From: Sporisorium sorghi
Taxonomy: Eukaryota > Basidiomycota > Ustilaginomycetes > Ustilaginales > Ustilaginaceae
Assembly (NCBI GenBank): GCA_023212695.1
Contig: JALCCG010000032.1
Span: 54,968-118,967 of the forward strand
Reading direction: 5' to 3'
Length of the DNA: 64,000 nt
Below, piece after piece: positions 48,088 to 61,382 of this stretch (position 1 is the stretch's first letter; every line of letters begins with the position of its first letter). The notes beneath the pieces were generated by a model, which searched no databases, had not been told where the DNA came from, and saw only the letters and a list, made by a program, of their open reading frames with translations. A program made the translations under genes and the position numbers.

Positions 48088-49176
48088 ATGGAGTCCACCA
48101 AGGTCCCTGTCAAGCTCTGTCGTGTAAGCATCATCTTCCGGCGTACAGCGACGCGCACACACGAACAGCAGATCCGACGTCCAGCAGTATCGAAAGCGGA
48201 AGCAGTAGCAGTATCAGCATCAGCAGTGGCAGCATCGGCAGCATAGTTCATACGACACCTTCAGCAGCAACCGAACCATTCTCGTCAACATTAGCGTCTG
48301 GAAGTACATTAGACAGAAGAAACAGCATCAGCAGGCAGGATATGTTGCGGCACTTAGGAAAGCAGTAGCATACAGAGGAAGATGGGTTTGGGTAGAGGAA
48401 CGATGTCGTGGACCAGCTTCGCTAGGAGACGCAACATCTTGGTATGCTTCGCTGGCATTGATCGCCACAAGTTGTCCTCGGACATTGCATTCTCCTGGTT
48501 GTGCGGTCGTCAGGGGTTGGACATGCAACAGTACTGGAGAATGTCGATGATCGACTTGCAACGTGGTTGCATGCACCGACCTCGCAGGTCGCGGTCCGTC
48601 ATCCTTCTCATTGGAGATCAGTCGCGACAGTCAAGATGTTCGGCCATCGTCACAAAACCACCGACGAGGCCGTCAACACTCGACACGCGCCTTGGTCCTG
48701 CTGCAGTCGACTTTCGGCAGCTAATCGACTTGGTGGACCGAAGGCATGAAGCTGGACGGTCATGATTGGCACAGCTTTACGCTTCGCACCACGCAGAGCC
48801 CATCAGTGTCACACACGCCCACTGGCTCGACCGGCGCGACTCTGCTATTTCACCCACCAAACAACACACTATCGACGCTATCATGCTGCCACTGCTTCCG
48901 CACCTGCAACTGCTTTCGACGAAGGGCTCGGTCGTGCTGTTCTCTCTCCACCTCGAAAACGCATCAGTCTTACTCACACTTTCTCTCTTTTTTCACAACA
49001 AACAGGTTACTAAGGTCCTCGGCCGTACCGGCTCGCGCGGTGGTATCATCCAGGTTCGCGTCGAGTTCATGGACGAGACCCGCCGATCGATCATCCGCAA
49101 CGTCAAGGGCCCCGTCAAGGCCGACGACATCCTCGCCCTCCTTGAGTCCGAGCGTGAGGCCCGACGACTCCGATAA
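48088..49176 (+). CDS. RPS28: 40S ribosomal protein S28 (eS28)
   Basis: Exon 1 (48088-48123) encodes [12 protein letters not shown] and ends at a GTAAGC donor. Exon 2 (49006-49176) follows an AACAG acceptor and begins [13 protein letters not shown], ending with [16 protein letters not shown]. The joined product is 68 residues, matching the normal eS28 length, and the exon 2 end is nearly identical across eukaryotes. eS28 sits on the small-subunit head near the mRNA exit. The 882-bp intron (48124-49005) is by far the longest in this window, where others are 45-269 bp. Early, long introns are typical of ribosomal-protein genes and may host regulatory elements or a small nucleolar RNA. I found no convincing C/D or H/ACA signature by eye. 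Confidence 0.95.
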
Positions 49177-49858
49177 ATGGCTTGCTGTCCTACGTTGTTT
49201 GTCATTCGGTCGCAGCTTTCTACACACGCATCTGTGACGACAATGTCCTTGTCGCGCGTCAGCTTGTTCGCTAGCCTCATTGGTCGGAACCCCACCTTGA
49301 GCGCCTAGCGACCAGCACGTACTTTCGCGGCAAGAGCCAACATTGGCAGATGTGGTTGCGGTCGACGGGCAAACACAGCAAGCATTTCATTTCGGTAGTC
49401 TCTCTTCTCTCGGTCATCCTCCGTTGTTCTGCCTCTCCCGGCTTGTCTCCCTGCGATTCGGACTCTGCTTTTCATCATATCCCGTTCACCATTCCGACTC
49501 AAAAAACAAAGCAGATGATTGCAGACGGCAAGTTGGGCGGCAGGATCGTGTACAATCAGCAACCTCTTCTCGTACATACACCCCCCACACACGCGCATTT
49601 GCACTGTTCCTCTCTCTCGCATTCACATTGCACGGTAAAGCGTGCAGTGTGCGTGTGCTGCAATCCAAAAGCCCCACACTCACAGGGTCGATTCTCTGAT
49701 TCTTATTCTCGCCGGCCGTGCAGCCTCGATCTCGTGCTTGGAGATCAATCGTTGCTTCTGTGTGTTTTGTGAGAATGTTGAATTGCGGATGACGATGACG
49801 GACTGCGGTGTTGATACAGAATGCGAATGAAGAGAGGTCCTTGCGTTGGTGCGAAGCC
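49177..49858. other. Convergent 3' flanks (RPS28 / UPF0303)
   Basis: 682 bp between two stops facing each other. No gene or repeat is supported. Confidence 0.4.
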
Positions 49859-50377
49859 TCACAGCTTCTGGACAAGAAGCTGTTCTAGCGCGCTAACAAT
49901 GAGCTGGTGATCATCCTCCTGCTTCAACCCGGACACCACAACAACACCCACCGGACCCGCCGTCAACCCCTTAACGCGAATCGGAAACCCACCGCCGTGC
50001 GCAGCATAATCCACCCCCAACCCATCGAGCTCTTTACCCTTCAACAGCCGTGTGCGGCCAACAAGATAGCTCGAGCGGCCGAAGCGCTTGACCGTGTTGC
50101 TTTTGCGTCTCACCCAGTCCCAGTTGTCCGGGCCGAGCTTGAGCGGGTTGCCCACGGCGCACGCGAAGAGGGTGTGGCCGGAGAAGAGGGCGATGGAGAT
50201 GACGATGCCGTCTTGGGCCGGGTTGAAGCGCGCGAGGAAGGCGGAGCGGATGAGCGAGCCGAGTTGGAAGGCCGTGTCGTTGGAGAGGTTGGAGAGGACC
50301 AGTGAGGCTTCTTGGGATTCGATGAGGTCGACCTGGCCCTGCAGCGTGGCTGCTTGCTCGCTGGGAAGGGAAGTCAT
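49859..50377 (-). CDS. UPF0303-family (YBR137W-like, HbpS/GlcG fold) protein
   Basis: A 172-residue protein starting at the ATG at 50375-50377. The frame extends upstream without another ATG. It contains the family's conserved core: FQLGSLIRSAF, then VISIALFSGHTLFACAVG, DNWDWVRRKSNTVKRFGRSS, YAAHGGGFPIRVKG and GVVVVSGLKQEDDHQLIV. The full length aligns with yeast YBR137W (179 residues), a decameric protein with a GlcG/HbpS-like fold linked to the GET tail-anchored protein pathway. Biochemical role is not established. A consensus GTGAGT donor upstream on the same strand (near 50556) suggests a 5'-UTR intron or an additional upstream exon. Confidence 0.85.
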   Translation of the reverse strand: MTSLPSEQAATLQGQVDLIESQEASLVLSNLSNDTAFQLGSLIRSAFLARFNPAQDGIVISIALFSGHTLFACAVGNPLKLGPDNWDWVRRKSNTVKRFGRSSYLVGRTRLLKGKELDGLGVDYAAHGGGFPIRVKGLTAGPVGVVVVSGLKQEDDHQLIVSALEQLLVQKL

Positions 50378-52591
<2,214 letters not shown>

Positions 52592-53254
52592 GGTGGGATG
52601 ATGAGGAGACGGTGAGGCTGGCTGGGAGATGGAAGATGGAGGTGCAGGGCTAGGAGTGTAAGGCGAGCAGGTGGCGGCGAGGCGAGGGTAGGCGAAGTGG
52701 ACAAGAGAGGTCCAGGTGTGCATGATGTCTGGTATCGCCCGAGGGAGAGGGCAAAAAGTCGACGGCGAGTACTTGCACACTTGTCTCACTTCGTCCTCTC
52801 ACCATCTGCTCGGTCCACGCACTCACTCACTCCCAAAACAGCCCCTCTGCGCGATATATGCTCAAAGCGAGCATCTCCGGTCGCCTCCTCAACCGCACTC
52901 GCGCTCGCGTTCCTCCATCCTCTTCCCCCCAAACCCATCACGTCTGCCGTCCTTACTCCCTCCTCCATCCACTAGACACACACGCCCCTCTATCCCCACT
53001 TTCGTCTTCGTACATCTTTTTCTCTCTCTCGTGTCCATGTCATGATTCGCTGCTCTTCTTGCGTCCCAGTCATTTCTACAAAAGCGTTCTTCATCATCCG
53101 ATCTCGGTCTGCGATGCTGAGCTTCCCGAATGAAGCACAGACAAATCGGATCTGGTGTGTGAATGCATACAATGTATCATTGGATTGGACCGGTGCGACT
53201 GGCGAAATGGAAAACATGTGACACAAATGACAGAAACGTCGTCAAGCCGTTGCT
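52592..53254. other. Convergent 3' flanks (RAC1 / UBE2O-like)
   Basis: 663 bp with pyrimidine-rich stretches. No gene is supported. Confidence 0.4.
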
Positions 53255-55966
53255 TCAGGCCTTGGACTGGCGAGCATTGAGCATCGCACGCAACGCGGTA
53301 ACGGTTCGACCGAGCATGATGCCGCCGCCCTTGGTGAGGCCCTGCACGGCCTGCTCCGCGTCGTCCACTTTCGCCTCCTCCTTTTCTGCACTGCTCGACG
53401 CGCCACTCGCGGCCAACAGCCCGTCGGCGCGCTCCAGCACTTTGCTGAGGTTGCCCGAGTTGAAGTAAAACAGCTCGAGCTCGCGCTCAAACCCGGCCGG
53501 TCGGCTCTCGAGCGCCTTCCTCACAAACCCGCGCGACAAGATGTACGCCTTTTCGTTGTACAGCTTCGAGTTGACCTTGCTCTCCTCTTTACCCTTCAGC
53601 TTCTCGTACGCCGGCTCGGTAAAGTACGGCTCCCGCACCAGCACCAGCGCCTGGATCGACACAAACACCTGCAGCAACGAACTCTTGTTCGGCGTCCAGT
53701 TCTCCTCAGCCACGCCCGACCACGTCCCCAGCACCGACAGACACACCTTGCCGTCCTCGTACAGATTGGGCGAGACGCGCCCGTGGCCGTTGGTCCACGA
53801 GTGGAAGTGCGCCACGGGTGGACTGTTGGGGAAGTCCGACGTCAGCTGGAAATCGAGCAGGAACGGAGCGTTTTCGTACGGCGTGCCTTCGGAGCCGATG
53901 ATGAGCACGCGCAGCAGGTCCGAGCGGTCCTCGTAGGCGCGTACGAGGATGGTCTCCGGAAGCGACGACTGGAGCACCTTCATCTCTCTCTGGAGTCGCT
54001 TGAAGAAGGCAGCGCTGGGTTGGGTGGCAAGCGGTTTGGAGTAGAACGCGTGCGAGGTGGGCGCAGACTCGAGCACGGCGAACTGGTTCCAGTCGCTGTC
54101 TCTGCTTGCGGTGGCGAGCTCGGTGGGTGCAGAAGGCTCTTCGGTGCTCGTCGCGTCCGAAGAGGGGACGATAGCTTCCATGGCCTTTTGAGAGGTCTCC
54201 TTGGCATCGGCTGCTGGGGCTGCGCCCTCGTCCTTCTTCTCGACTGCCTCGGGCTCGTCGACGTGAATCTCAGCCACCTCGGGTGCACCGTCCGACATGT
54301 CCTCCCAGTCGTCCCTTCCGTTGCCTACCACTTCGCCGTCCTGGTCGACCCACATGGCATCCTCATCATCATACTCGTCATCGTACTCGTCGTCGATCAT
54401 CTCATCGTCATAGGGATCCATATTCCACGGATCGTGCGCGTCGTCGTCAAGCATGGCGTGCTCGTGCATGCCGAAACTCGAGTCGGACAGGATTTGCAGC
54501 TTGTCCAGCTTCTCGACCACCTTCTTGCCGCACGGCAACCGAACCTGGCAGGTTCCGTCGAGGAGAAGCTCTTCGACCGTGCCGTACCAATCGACCTCGG
54601 TGGCTTCTGAGCCTGGTTTTGTCGTCTTGCCTACGTGAGCCTGCGCAGAGACGATGTTCATCTCGGCGGTCATGAGGTCGTTGTGCATCTTGTGATCGTC
54701 GTAATCCGGGCGCGGATCTCCGACTGTGGTGAGGAAGGGACCCGCCCATCCGGTGGGTCGATCCGAGATCATGACCGAGTCGCCGCGATGCAGGCTGAAC
54801 ACGCTGTGGTCGGCTCCCTGAACGTCGATCTCGAGCGAGGGAACCAGCTCGATTTCGGCAGGCTCGGACAGAGGCTTGCGCAGCTCGGCGGTGCGCTCGA
54901 CCGGGTCCATGCTCTGGACGACGCGGGGCACGCTGCCGTGCTCGTCCGACTTCCAATAGACCCAGTCGCCGGGCCACGACTCGTGTTCGTCGAGGTTGAC
55001 ATGTGGGATCATCTCGCTGGCTTGCTCCTTGGTACGAGTGCCGTCCTGCCACAGCACTTCGAGCTCGGTCTTGGTTCCGACGATGAGCATCACATCGACG
55101 GGATGGCGTTGACGTCCATGGTAGGTAATCTTGGCGCCGTACTTGTCCTTGAGCGCCTGTGTTCGGAATGCGACTCGGTCTCCGATCTCGTGGTTGCGTT
55201 CCGAGAATGCCTTGACCAGAGTGAGCTTGCTGTAGTCGGTCCAGAGCGCTGGCGGTTTGGGACGCTTTGCCTGTTCCTCTGGGGTGAGCTTCTGGTTGAG
55301 AGCAAGCCAATTGATGTAGATGACCGTCTGCTTGATGTCAACGATCGAAGCTTCTCGAACGCCGAGTTGAACGAGGTTCTGGCCGATCTGGTCTTCTCCC
55401 ATGTGCTCCTTGGGGATTCTGCCGAGGAGGAGACGGCCGCCCATCTCGCAGACGCGCACCAGCCGATCATTGTCTGGGTTGCCGACGAGCGCTTCCTCAA
55501 CGACTCCGTCAACCTCTCCGATCCAGTCGTCGGCAATGACAAGGTCTCCGTGGTTGAGGTGGTTGCTCTTGACGACATCGGCTGCTGGGACCGAGTCGGC
55601 GATCTCTTCTCTGCTGAAGAGGTGCTGGAGCTTGAGCGTATTGCTGGTGGCAGTGACGACGCCCGAAGAAGCGTCTGCAAGGGAGCGCTTGCAGGTGGAG
55701 CCTACAGCAAAGACTCGGTCGATGAGAACGAGTTCGGTGGCTGCAATGATCTGCCTTTTGCCGCAGGGGTACCAGAGTACACCGTATTCGCCTTCTTTGA
55801 GCTGGCGGTCGAGACCCGTCCTGGCGAACGTGTGTGGGTCAGCATCGATCTCGTCGAGGTAGCATCTCGAGACCATGCCGACTTTGTGGTCGTCATCCTT
55901 GCCTTGCTTGAGGTGGACGACGTCGGCCCGAAAGAGGCGAGGAGGAGCTCGAGCTTGCGTCGTCAT
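53255..55966 (-). CDS. UBE2O: UBE2O-like E2/E3 hybrid ubiquitin-conjugating enzyme
   Basis: A 903-residue protein from an ATG at 55964-55966. The N-terminal part consists of small beta-barrel (SH3-like) conserved regions seen in UBE2O: FRADVVHLKQ, then DWIGEVDGVVEEALV (about 155-170) and DRVAFRTQALKDKYG (about 260). A very acidic linker (about 515-575, many Asp/Glu) follows. The UBC domain is at about 655-810, with DFPNSPPVAHFHSW and the active-site region NLYEDGKVCLSVLGTWSG, placing the catalytic Cys at about 742. UBE2O acts alone as E2 and E3, ubiquitinating orphan ribosomal proteins and other basic clients. The domain order supports an orthologue. The C-terminal tail after the UBC fold is short. 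It is divergent from RAV1. Confidence 0.9.
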   Translation of the reverse strand: MTTQARAPPRLFRADVVHLKQGKDDDHKVGMVSRCYLDEIDADPHTFARTGLDRQLKEGEYGVLWYPCGKRQIIAATELVLIDRVFAVGSTCKRSLADASSGVVTATSNTLKLQHLFSREEIADSVPAADVVKSNHLNHGDLVIADDWIGEVDGVVEEALVGNPDNDRLVRVCEMGGRLLLGRIPKEHMGEDQIGQNLVQLGVREASIVDIKQTVIYINWLALNQKLTPEEQAKRPKPPALWTDYSKLTLVKAFSERNHEIGDRVAFRTQALKDKYGAKITYHGRQRHPVDVMLIVGTKTELEVLWQDGTRTKEQASEMIPHVNLDEHESWPGDWVYWKSDEHGSVPRVVQSMDPVERTAELRKPLSEPAEIELVPSLEIDVQGADHSVFSLHRGDSVMISDRPTGWAGPFLTTVGDPRPDYDDHKMHNDLMTAEMNIVSAQAHVGKTTKPGSEATEVDWYGTVEELLLDGTCQVRLPCGKKVVEKLDKLQILSDSSFGMHEHAMLDDDAHDPWNMDPYDDEMIDDEYDDEYDDEDAMWVDQDGEVVGNGRDDWEDMSDGAPEVAEIHVDEPEAVEKKDEGAAPAADAKETSQKAMEAIVPSSDATSTEEPSAPTELATASRDSDWNQFAVLESAPTSHAFYSKPLATQPSAAFFKRLQREMKVLQSSLPETILVRAYEDRSDLLRVLIIGSEGTPYENAPFLLDFQLTSDFPNSPPVAHFHSWTNGHGRVSPNLYEDGKVCLSVLGTWSGVAEENWTPNKSSLLQVFVSIQALVLVREPYFTEPAYEKLKGKEESKVNSKLYNEKAYILSRGFVRKALESRPAGFERELELFYFNSGNLSKVLERADGLLAASGASSSAEKEEAKVDDAEQAVQGLTKGGGIMLGRTVTALRAMLNARQSKA

Positions 55967-56876
55967 GCCGTGTCGAAGCGCCCTGCGCGGGTTGAGGTGT
56001 GTAAGCGACTATGAGAGCAACAGAAAAGCAGCTGATAGTCGACGTGGAGGTCGTGGGAGAGAGTGGGAAAGCTTGAGCGCTGAGCCGTGATCTTTTGAGC
56101 TCACCTCGCAAAGGAGATGGCAAGAAAGAAGAAAAGAATTGCCTGCGCAACCCCCCACTTTGGAGGCGTGCTCAGCACTTGATGAGATGAAGTCGACGCA
56201 CGCTTGGCGCCCTTTGTCAACGGCTTGACTCCAAGATGGAGATGGGTGGCAAAGGAAGACGTGGCTGGCTAAAGAAAGGGAACTTGAAAGCGCAAATGAC
56301 AAGGTTTTCGAATGAGGAGGTCCGTGACAAGGCGCAAAAAGTGAGTGCGTCTCTGCTCAGCTTTCAGAAGATCAAAAAAAAAAAAAAAAAAAAAAAAAGG
56401 TGCTGCGCTGCTGCTGCTGCTGCTGCTCGAAAAGGACCCTCTTTTTTCGGAGTCGTGTGTGTGTGCGTGTGAGCGTCGAGGCGCTGAGCGCAAATTCAAA
56501 AAGTGTTAGACTTGGCACACCGCTGAGAGAGCCAACACGCCGAAATCCGAGCTCACACCTCGCTGCTCGCACGGTTCTCCACGACGGTCTAGCCGATGAT
56601 GAACAACACCCACACCGACACACCGACACAGCAACACAGCAAAGCTTGCACTTTGGCAGTCTTCGGCTGTTCCGATAGGTCGAAGAGACTCAGGTGACCT
56701 CGCCTCACGCTGCTGTTGCAACCAGACAAACTCAAGATTCGGCCCTTGCCATCGAAAAGCCACCTTTCAGCCTCATTGGCAGGAGCGACTTCGACCATGA
56801 GGTAGTCACCGAGCCAAAACACAGCGTCCTTTCACTTGACGACTGCCTTCGCCGATCATTCGGCGGACCCGCTACA
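55967..56876. other. Divergent promoter region (UBE2O-like / RAV1)
   Basis: 910 bp with 25 A at 56374-56398 directly followed by a short GCT array, and a GT-rich stretch near 56455-56470. The RAV1 frame is open back to 56694 but without an ATG. No other gene is supported. Confidence 0.45.
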
Positions 56877-59800
56877 ATGACTTCGACACAGCCTCTTGCA
56901 AGCTGCTCGCGGCATGCTCAGGTGGTGCTTGGCACCATCGACCATCACGACACACAGACGGAAGGATTACCACATGTTGCGATCCGACATCATTGGCGAC
57001 AGGAAAGTGTCACATACCTTGCTGGTAGGGATCCAAGGGACGGCCTCGCCATTCAGGCGAGCTTCGATCAGGTTTGCATCCTCTCCCGCGATCAGCGTTT
57101 CGATCAGGCTCTACCGTTCTGGGACGCCTTCTCAGGCTCTCAGAATGCGGACCAATGCATCTCCTGCATCGCCGTCGGTCTCTCTGCTGAGCGCAATCAC
57201 ATCTACATCGCTGCCGCCATGGATCATCGCATAGCTGTATGGCATGCACCAGTCTCTTCGTCTTCCCCGTCACGGAAATGGAGGGTGCACTCGATACTCA
57301 TTGTCAACGAAGGCGTCGTCACCACTCTGGATATCGTCAACGGTCAGATGCTCACAGGGAGCACCAACAGCCTCGCCCTATGGAGGCTCGACAACTCCGA
57401 AGTGCCAATATGGAAGCGGTTCTGGACCAAAACGACCCCAGCCGCTATTGCCGTTGCCCGATTCTCGCCTGACGCTACGACCATCGCAGCTGTTGCTGAA
57501 GGCGGCCAGCACGTTCTCTTGTGGCAGTATCAACCCGGAGCCACCAAGCCGCCCGTCTATCAGCAGCGCCTCTATCACGCACGTCCTGTCACAAATCTAG
57601 TCTGGAGGCAGCCACCGGAGCAAACCAGCCAAGCCGACGTCTTGATCTCGTTCGCTTCGGACGGCGTCGGCCGCATTTGGACTCCCGTCATTGATGAACC
57701 AACACAACTTCGGCTTTGGTGCAGCGTTCAGGCGCCTTCTTCTGCAAATGATGCTCACGCACCACCGGCTTTCTATCTCGATGCACACACGGTCTGCGCA
57801 GCATTGCGTACAAACATCGGCATCCTGCAGCGAGAGATTCAGATGGCCGAATTGGGCGTGGGCAGCTCCAGCGAGCTCAACACCCACGACCTCGAGCTCG
57901 ACATGGATCTCAAGCGGACTAGGCTACGTCGACTCGAGCAACTGCTCAACGAGACCCCAGACATGTTTGTCTCCTTCGGAAAGGATGGCTTTGTCAGTGT
58001 CACAGCCGTCGCCAACATCGATCGACGACCTCCCACCCTCTTGCAGGCGCTCACGGTCTTGCGCTTTCCTTTTGCCCTGCCTCAAAACGTCGATGACATC
58101 GTCGCAGTCAAAGCTCCACCTCTCTACGTGGCTCCAGACGCTAGCAGCACTGCTCCAATGCTGGTGCTGCATGTTCAGTTCGGCGGCGGCGCGTCAACAG
58201 CATATGCCATTAACCCGGCCTCGTTCTTCGATGGTCGAGGCCTAGGTATTGAGGCAGACAATTGGCATCCATGTGGACCGCAACCTCTTCCAAACACAAA
58301 TGCGAGACGCTTGCGCCGACACACCGCCCGAATCGAATCTCTACGAAGGTCGGCTGATGGGAAGGCTCTGTTGAGCTGTTCCGCCAAGGAGTCCATAGCT
58401 TGGACTTCGGACGCCTCCTTAACACACCCGGAAGGTCGCCTGCACTGCCACTCCTCGTTACGCTCTGCCTCCCTTGCAGCAATCTCGAGGGTCGGCTCAA
58501 TTGCGGCGCTCATGTCCAGCAATCGAGCAGGTGAGGTGCATAGAGCGTCAGATGGCACCTCGGCGAGCTTTGAATGCGATGCAGAGGTCAAACACGTGGC
58601 GCTGACTTCGTTCAGCGATTCTGATGCTCTCATTGCCGTGACTGTTTCCGGCGCAGTGCATTCGTGGGCGATGCAAGAGACACCAGACGGACTGCGTTTA
58701 GCGCCACACACCACATCGCACCTCTGGTCTGACAAGAGTTCAGATCGCCGCCTGGTCTCAGCCGATTCTTCCTTCAGCGCATCCAACCAGCTTGGGAACG
58801 ATCTCAGCCTCGTCATTGCCGACAACACTGGACGAGTCGAGGTCAGACAAGCCCTTCGCGATTCATCTGGCGATCTCCAATGGCCCGTTGCTGCTTCATT
58901 CCGTGAATCAACGGGAACGCTCCGTCTGGTACGAAGCAGCGCCAACGGTCTTGTTGCTGTAGTCACAAGTGACGAGCAAGGGAGAGACACCTTGGTGGTG
59001 TTTGATTCCAAGACGACCTCGTTCAACTCGGGCGAGGAGCACAGGCAAAGTTTTGCAGCAGACGAATCGATCATCGCACTAGACTGGTCCCCATCGCCAT
59101 TGTCGTGCAGCGTGCTTGCTGTTGTCTTCGAGCACCATGTCGACGTCATCGCTCCAGGGCGATCTTCCCCCATCGTTGCCGAGAATGCAGGATCGGGACC
59201 GCAGTGGCAGCTACTGGTTCGTTTCAACCTCCGCAGTTGCACACCCAGCTCGATTCGTGCTGCTTGCTGGTCCAGCTCCGAGCAGCTCGTAATCGCTTCC
59301 GGCTCGGTGCTCTTCGTCTACGGTCCCTGGGTCCATTCGGGCTTGCAGGATATGACAAGGTCGAAGGACACGCATCTAGCTGAACTTGTCGCCGAGGTTG
59401 GTGGACCCGTGGTGCAGTACCATCCCAGCTTCCTGCTGCAATGCGCTACTTGGCACAAACTAGGGCTGGCGAAAGCGATCATCAGCAATCTCAACAAAGC
59501 TGTCCTTGCTTGCAGCGCGCAAGATGTTGGCGAGACATGGGCGTTCGAGGACGTTCCTCTCGATGGCGTGCTTGAAGCTGACTCCACGGCAGTCAATGGT
59601 CACCCGAAGTCAGCAGCGCCGTTGACGCAGAAAAGTGTCCGCGGCAGCATCTTTGACGAGCCGGAGAGCACCGATGAGCCGGACAAGGCCGACCTCTTCA
59701 CAAGTGACGGGATCGATCACCTCGCCCGCCGCCTCCAGGAGATCCATCCGCCGCATCTGTCGTCGTCGGACCTTGGCGTACTCGTCAACCTGACCAAGAC

Positions 59801-61382
59801 GATCGGCGAGGCGATTCGAGAGCACAGGAGCTTGGATCCGTCCGGTCTGCGCTACACGCTTGCTCTCCGCCAGATGCTCAATGGTGCCGTCCAGTCCAAG
59901 GGAGCTGAAGTAGCGCCGGACGCTGGGCTTGGTTATCGCGACTTCTTGTGGGCTTTCCACAGCAACAACCAGGAGACGCTGCTCGCTGCAATCGAGTCTG
60001 CCTACCGCAACAAGCTGGATTGGCCGGCAGCTCGAGCGACCGGCCTGTTCGTCTGGCTGCAGAATCCGTCGGCACTTCGAACGCAAGCAGAAGCTGTTGC
60101 GAGGGCGCAATTCATGTCGGGCGAGGATCGCGATCCGGTCAAGTGCTCGCTGCTCTATTTTGCTCTGGGCAAGCGCAAGGTCGTGCAGGGACTGTGGCGG
60201 CAAGCGGTGTGGCATCCCGAGCAGAAGAAGATGCTTCAGTTCCTGTCGCACGACTTTGACGAGCAACGCTGGAAGACGGCAGCGCAGAAGAACGCGTTTG
60301 CGCTGCTCAGCCAGCGCCGCTACGAGTTTGCCGCTTCCTTCTTCATGCTCGGCGAAAGTCTGCGCGATGCCATCAACGTCTGCGTCCGCAACTTGGACGA
60401 TCTGCCGCTTGCGATTGCTCTAGCGAGGATCCAGGAGGGCCGCGACGACGGACCTGTGTTTACAGAGCTGTTGAAAAATCGAGTGCTGCCTCTGGCGTTC
60501 GAGAGAGGCGACCGCTGGATGGGCAGCTGGGCGTTCTGGATGCTGCGGCGTCGCGATCTTGCGGTGCGTATCATCGTCACTCCGCTGCGCGACTTGATCG
60601 CCGACGAGGAGGTCGCGAGTTTACTAGGAGCTGCAGTGACGTGCGGCAACGACAGCTACAGCGATCCTGCGCTCGCGCTGCTGTTCCAGCACCTGCGCAC
60701 CAAGTCGCTGCAGACGATCAAGGGGCTGTACGACATTCCGGAGAAGAAGGTGTTTGACTTTGTGCTCAACACGAATAGGGCGCTGTGCCGGATGGGCTGT
60801 CATGCGATCGGGCTGAGCCTGTTGCGGAATTGGCAGTTCGAGCCGCCGTCGGTGTCGAGCGCGTCTACGCAGTTCCATCGTGTTTCAAAGCATGACCTGG
60901 AGACGCTGTCGAGGGTGGACGAGGCGGTGCTGGCGGAGAGCACGGATGCGTTCAGCAAGCTGCGGCTTGCAGAGACGAGCACGCACGACGAAGCAGTGGC
61001 GAAAGGCCCGACATCTCTTCGAAGACGTACGTCTCAGAGCACCATCTCGCCGCCGAGCAGCCCGAGAATACTCCGTCGCCGCAGCAGTCTGCTTCGACGC
61101 AGATCGAGCATCATCAACGACCTCGACATCGGCGCAGCGGTGGCGAGGCCGGACACCAAGCTCGATGGATCCGACGCGGTGTCTAAGATTTATTTGGGAG
61201 AGGCGAAGCACGATGCGCTCAGTACCGAGCCTGCGAGTGTGAGCGCGGCAAACGGCGATACTGGTAAAACGGACGCGGTGGCTGAGCCGAAGAAGCAGGG
61301 GATTAGTATATTCAAGAGTGCCGCTGCGAGCAACAGCCAGCAGGGTGCGCAGGAGTTTGACTTTGGCAGCTTTGGCTTTTGA
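56877..61382 (+). CDS. RAV1: RAV1 / DmX-like regulator of V-ATPase assembly
   Basis: The first in-frame ATG is at 56877 and gives 1501 residues. Rav1 is the large subunit of the RAVE complex, which reassembles V1 onto Vo of the vacuolar proton pump after glucose signals. The N-terminal 800 residues have WD-like beta-propeller segments such as RNHIYIAAAMDHRIAVWHAP (about 104-123) and AVARFSPDATTIAAVAEGG. The Rav1p_C region (about 940-1330) is well conserved: LGYRDFLWAFHSNNQETLLA, then FLSHDFDEQRWKTAAQKNAF and YEFAASFFMLGESLRDAINV, followed by the helical MGSWAFWMLRRRDLAVRII. The last 150 residues are Ser/Arg-rich with a closing QEFDFGSFGF. No intron is required. Confidence 0.94.
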   Translation: MTSTQPLASCSRHAQVVLGTIDHHDTQTEGLPHVAIRHHWRQESVTYLAGRDPRDGLAIQASFDQVCILSRDQRFDQALPFWDAFSGSQNADQCISCIAVGLSAERNHIYIAAAMDHRIAVWHAPVSSSSPSRKWRVHSILIVNEGVVTTLDIVNGQMLTGSTNSLALWRLDNSEVPIWKRFWTKTTPAAIAVARFSPDATTIAAVAEGGQHVLLWQYQPGATKPPVYQQRLYHARPVTNLVWRQPPEQTSQADVLISFASDGVGRIWTPVIDEPTQLRLWCSVQAPSSANDAHAPPAFYLDAHTVCAALRTNIGILQREIQMAELGVGSSSELNTHDLELDMDLKRTRLRRLEQLLNETPDMFVSFGKDGFVSVTAVANIDRRPPTLLQALTVLRFPFALPQNVDDIVAVKAPPLYVAPDASSTAPMLVLHVQFGGGASTAYAINPASFFDGRGLGIEADNWHPCGPQPLPNTNARRLRRHTARIESLRRSADGKALLSCSAKESIAWTSDASLTHPEGRLHCHSSLRSASLAAISRVGSIAALMSSNRAGEVHRASDGTSASFECDAEVKHVALTSFSDSDALIAVTVSGAVHSWAMQETPDGLRLAPHTTSHLWSDKSSDRRLVSADSSFSASNQLGNDLSLVIADNTGRVEVRQALRDSSGDLQWPVAASFRESTGTLRLVRSSANGLVAVVTSDEQGRDTLVVFDSKTTSFNSGEEHRQSFAADESIIALDWSPSPLSCSVLAVVFEHHVDVIAPGRSSPIVAENAGSGPQWQLLVRFNLRSCTPSSIRAACWSSSEQLVIASGSVLFVYGPWVHSGLQDMTRSKDTHLAELVAEVGGPVVQYHPSFLLQCATWHKLGLAKAIISNLNKAVLACSAQDVGETWAFEDVPLDGVLEADSTAVNGHPKSAAPLTQKSVRGSIFDEPESTDEPDKADLFTSDGIDHLARRLQEIHPPHLSSSDLGVLVNLTKTIGEAIREHRSLDPSGLRYTLALRQMLNGAVQSKGAEVAPDAGLGYRDFLWAFHSNNQETLLAAIESAYRNKLDWPAARATGLFVWLQNPSALRTQAEAVARAQFMSGEDRDPVKCSLLYFALGKRKVVQGLWRQAVWHPEQKKMLQFLSHDFDEQRWKTAAQKNAFALLSQRRYEFAASFFMLGESLRDAINVCVRNLDDLPLAIALARIQEGRDDGPVFTELLKNRVLPLAFERGDRWMGSWAFWMLRRRDLAVRIIVTPLRDLIADEEVASLLGAAVTCGNDSYSDPALALLFQHLRTKSLQTIKGLYDIPEKKVFDFVLNTNRALCRMGCHAIGLSLLRNWQFEPPSVSSASTQFHRVSKHDLETLSRVDEAVLAESTDAFSKLRLAETSTHDEAVAKGPTSLRRRTSQSTISPPSSPRILRRRSSLLRRRSSIINDLDIGAAVARPDTKLDGSDAVSKIYLGEAKHDALSTEPASVSAANGDTGKTDAVAEPKKQGISIFKSAAASNSQQGAQEFDFGSFGF

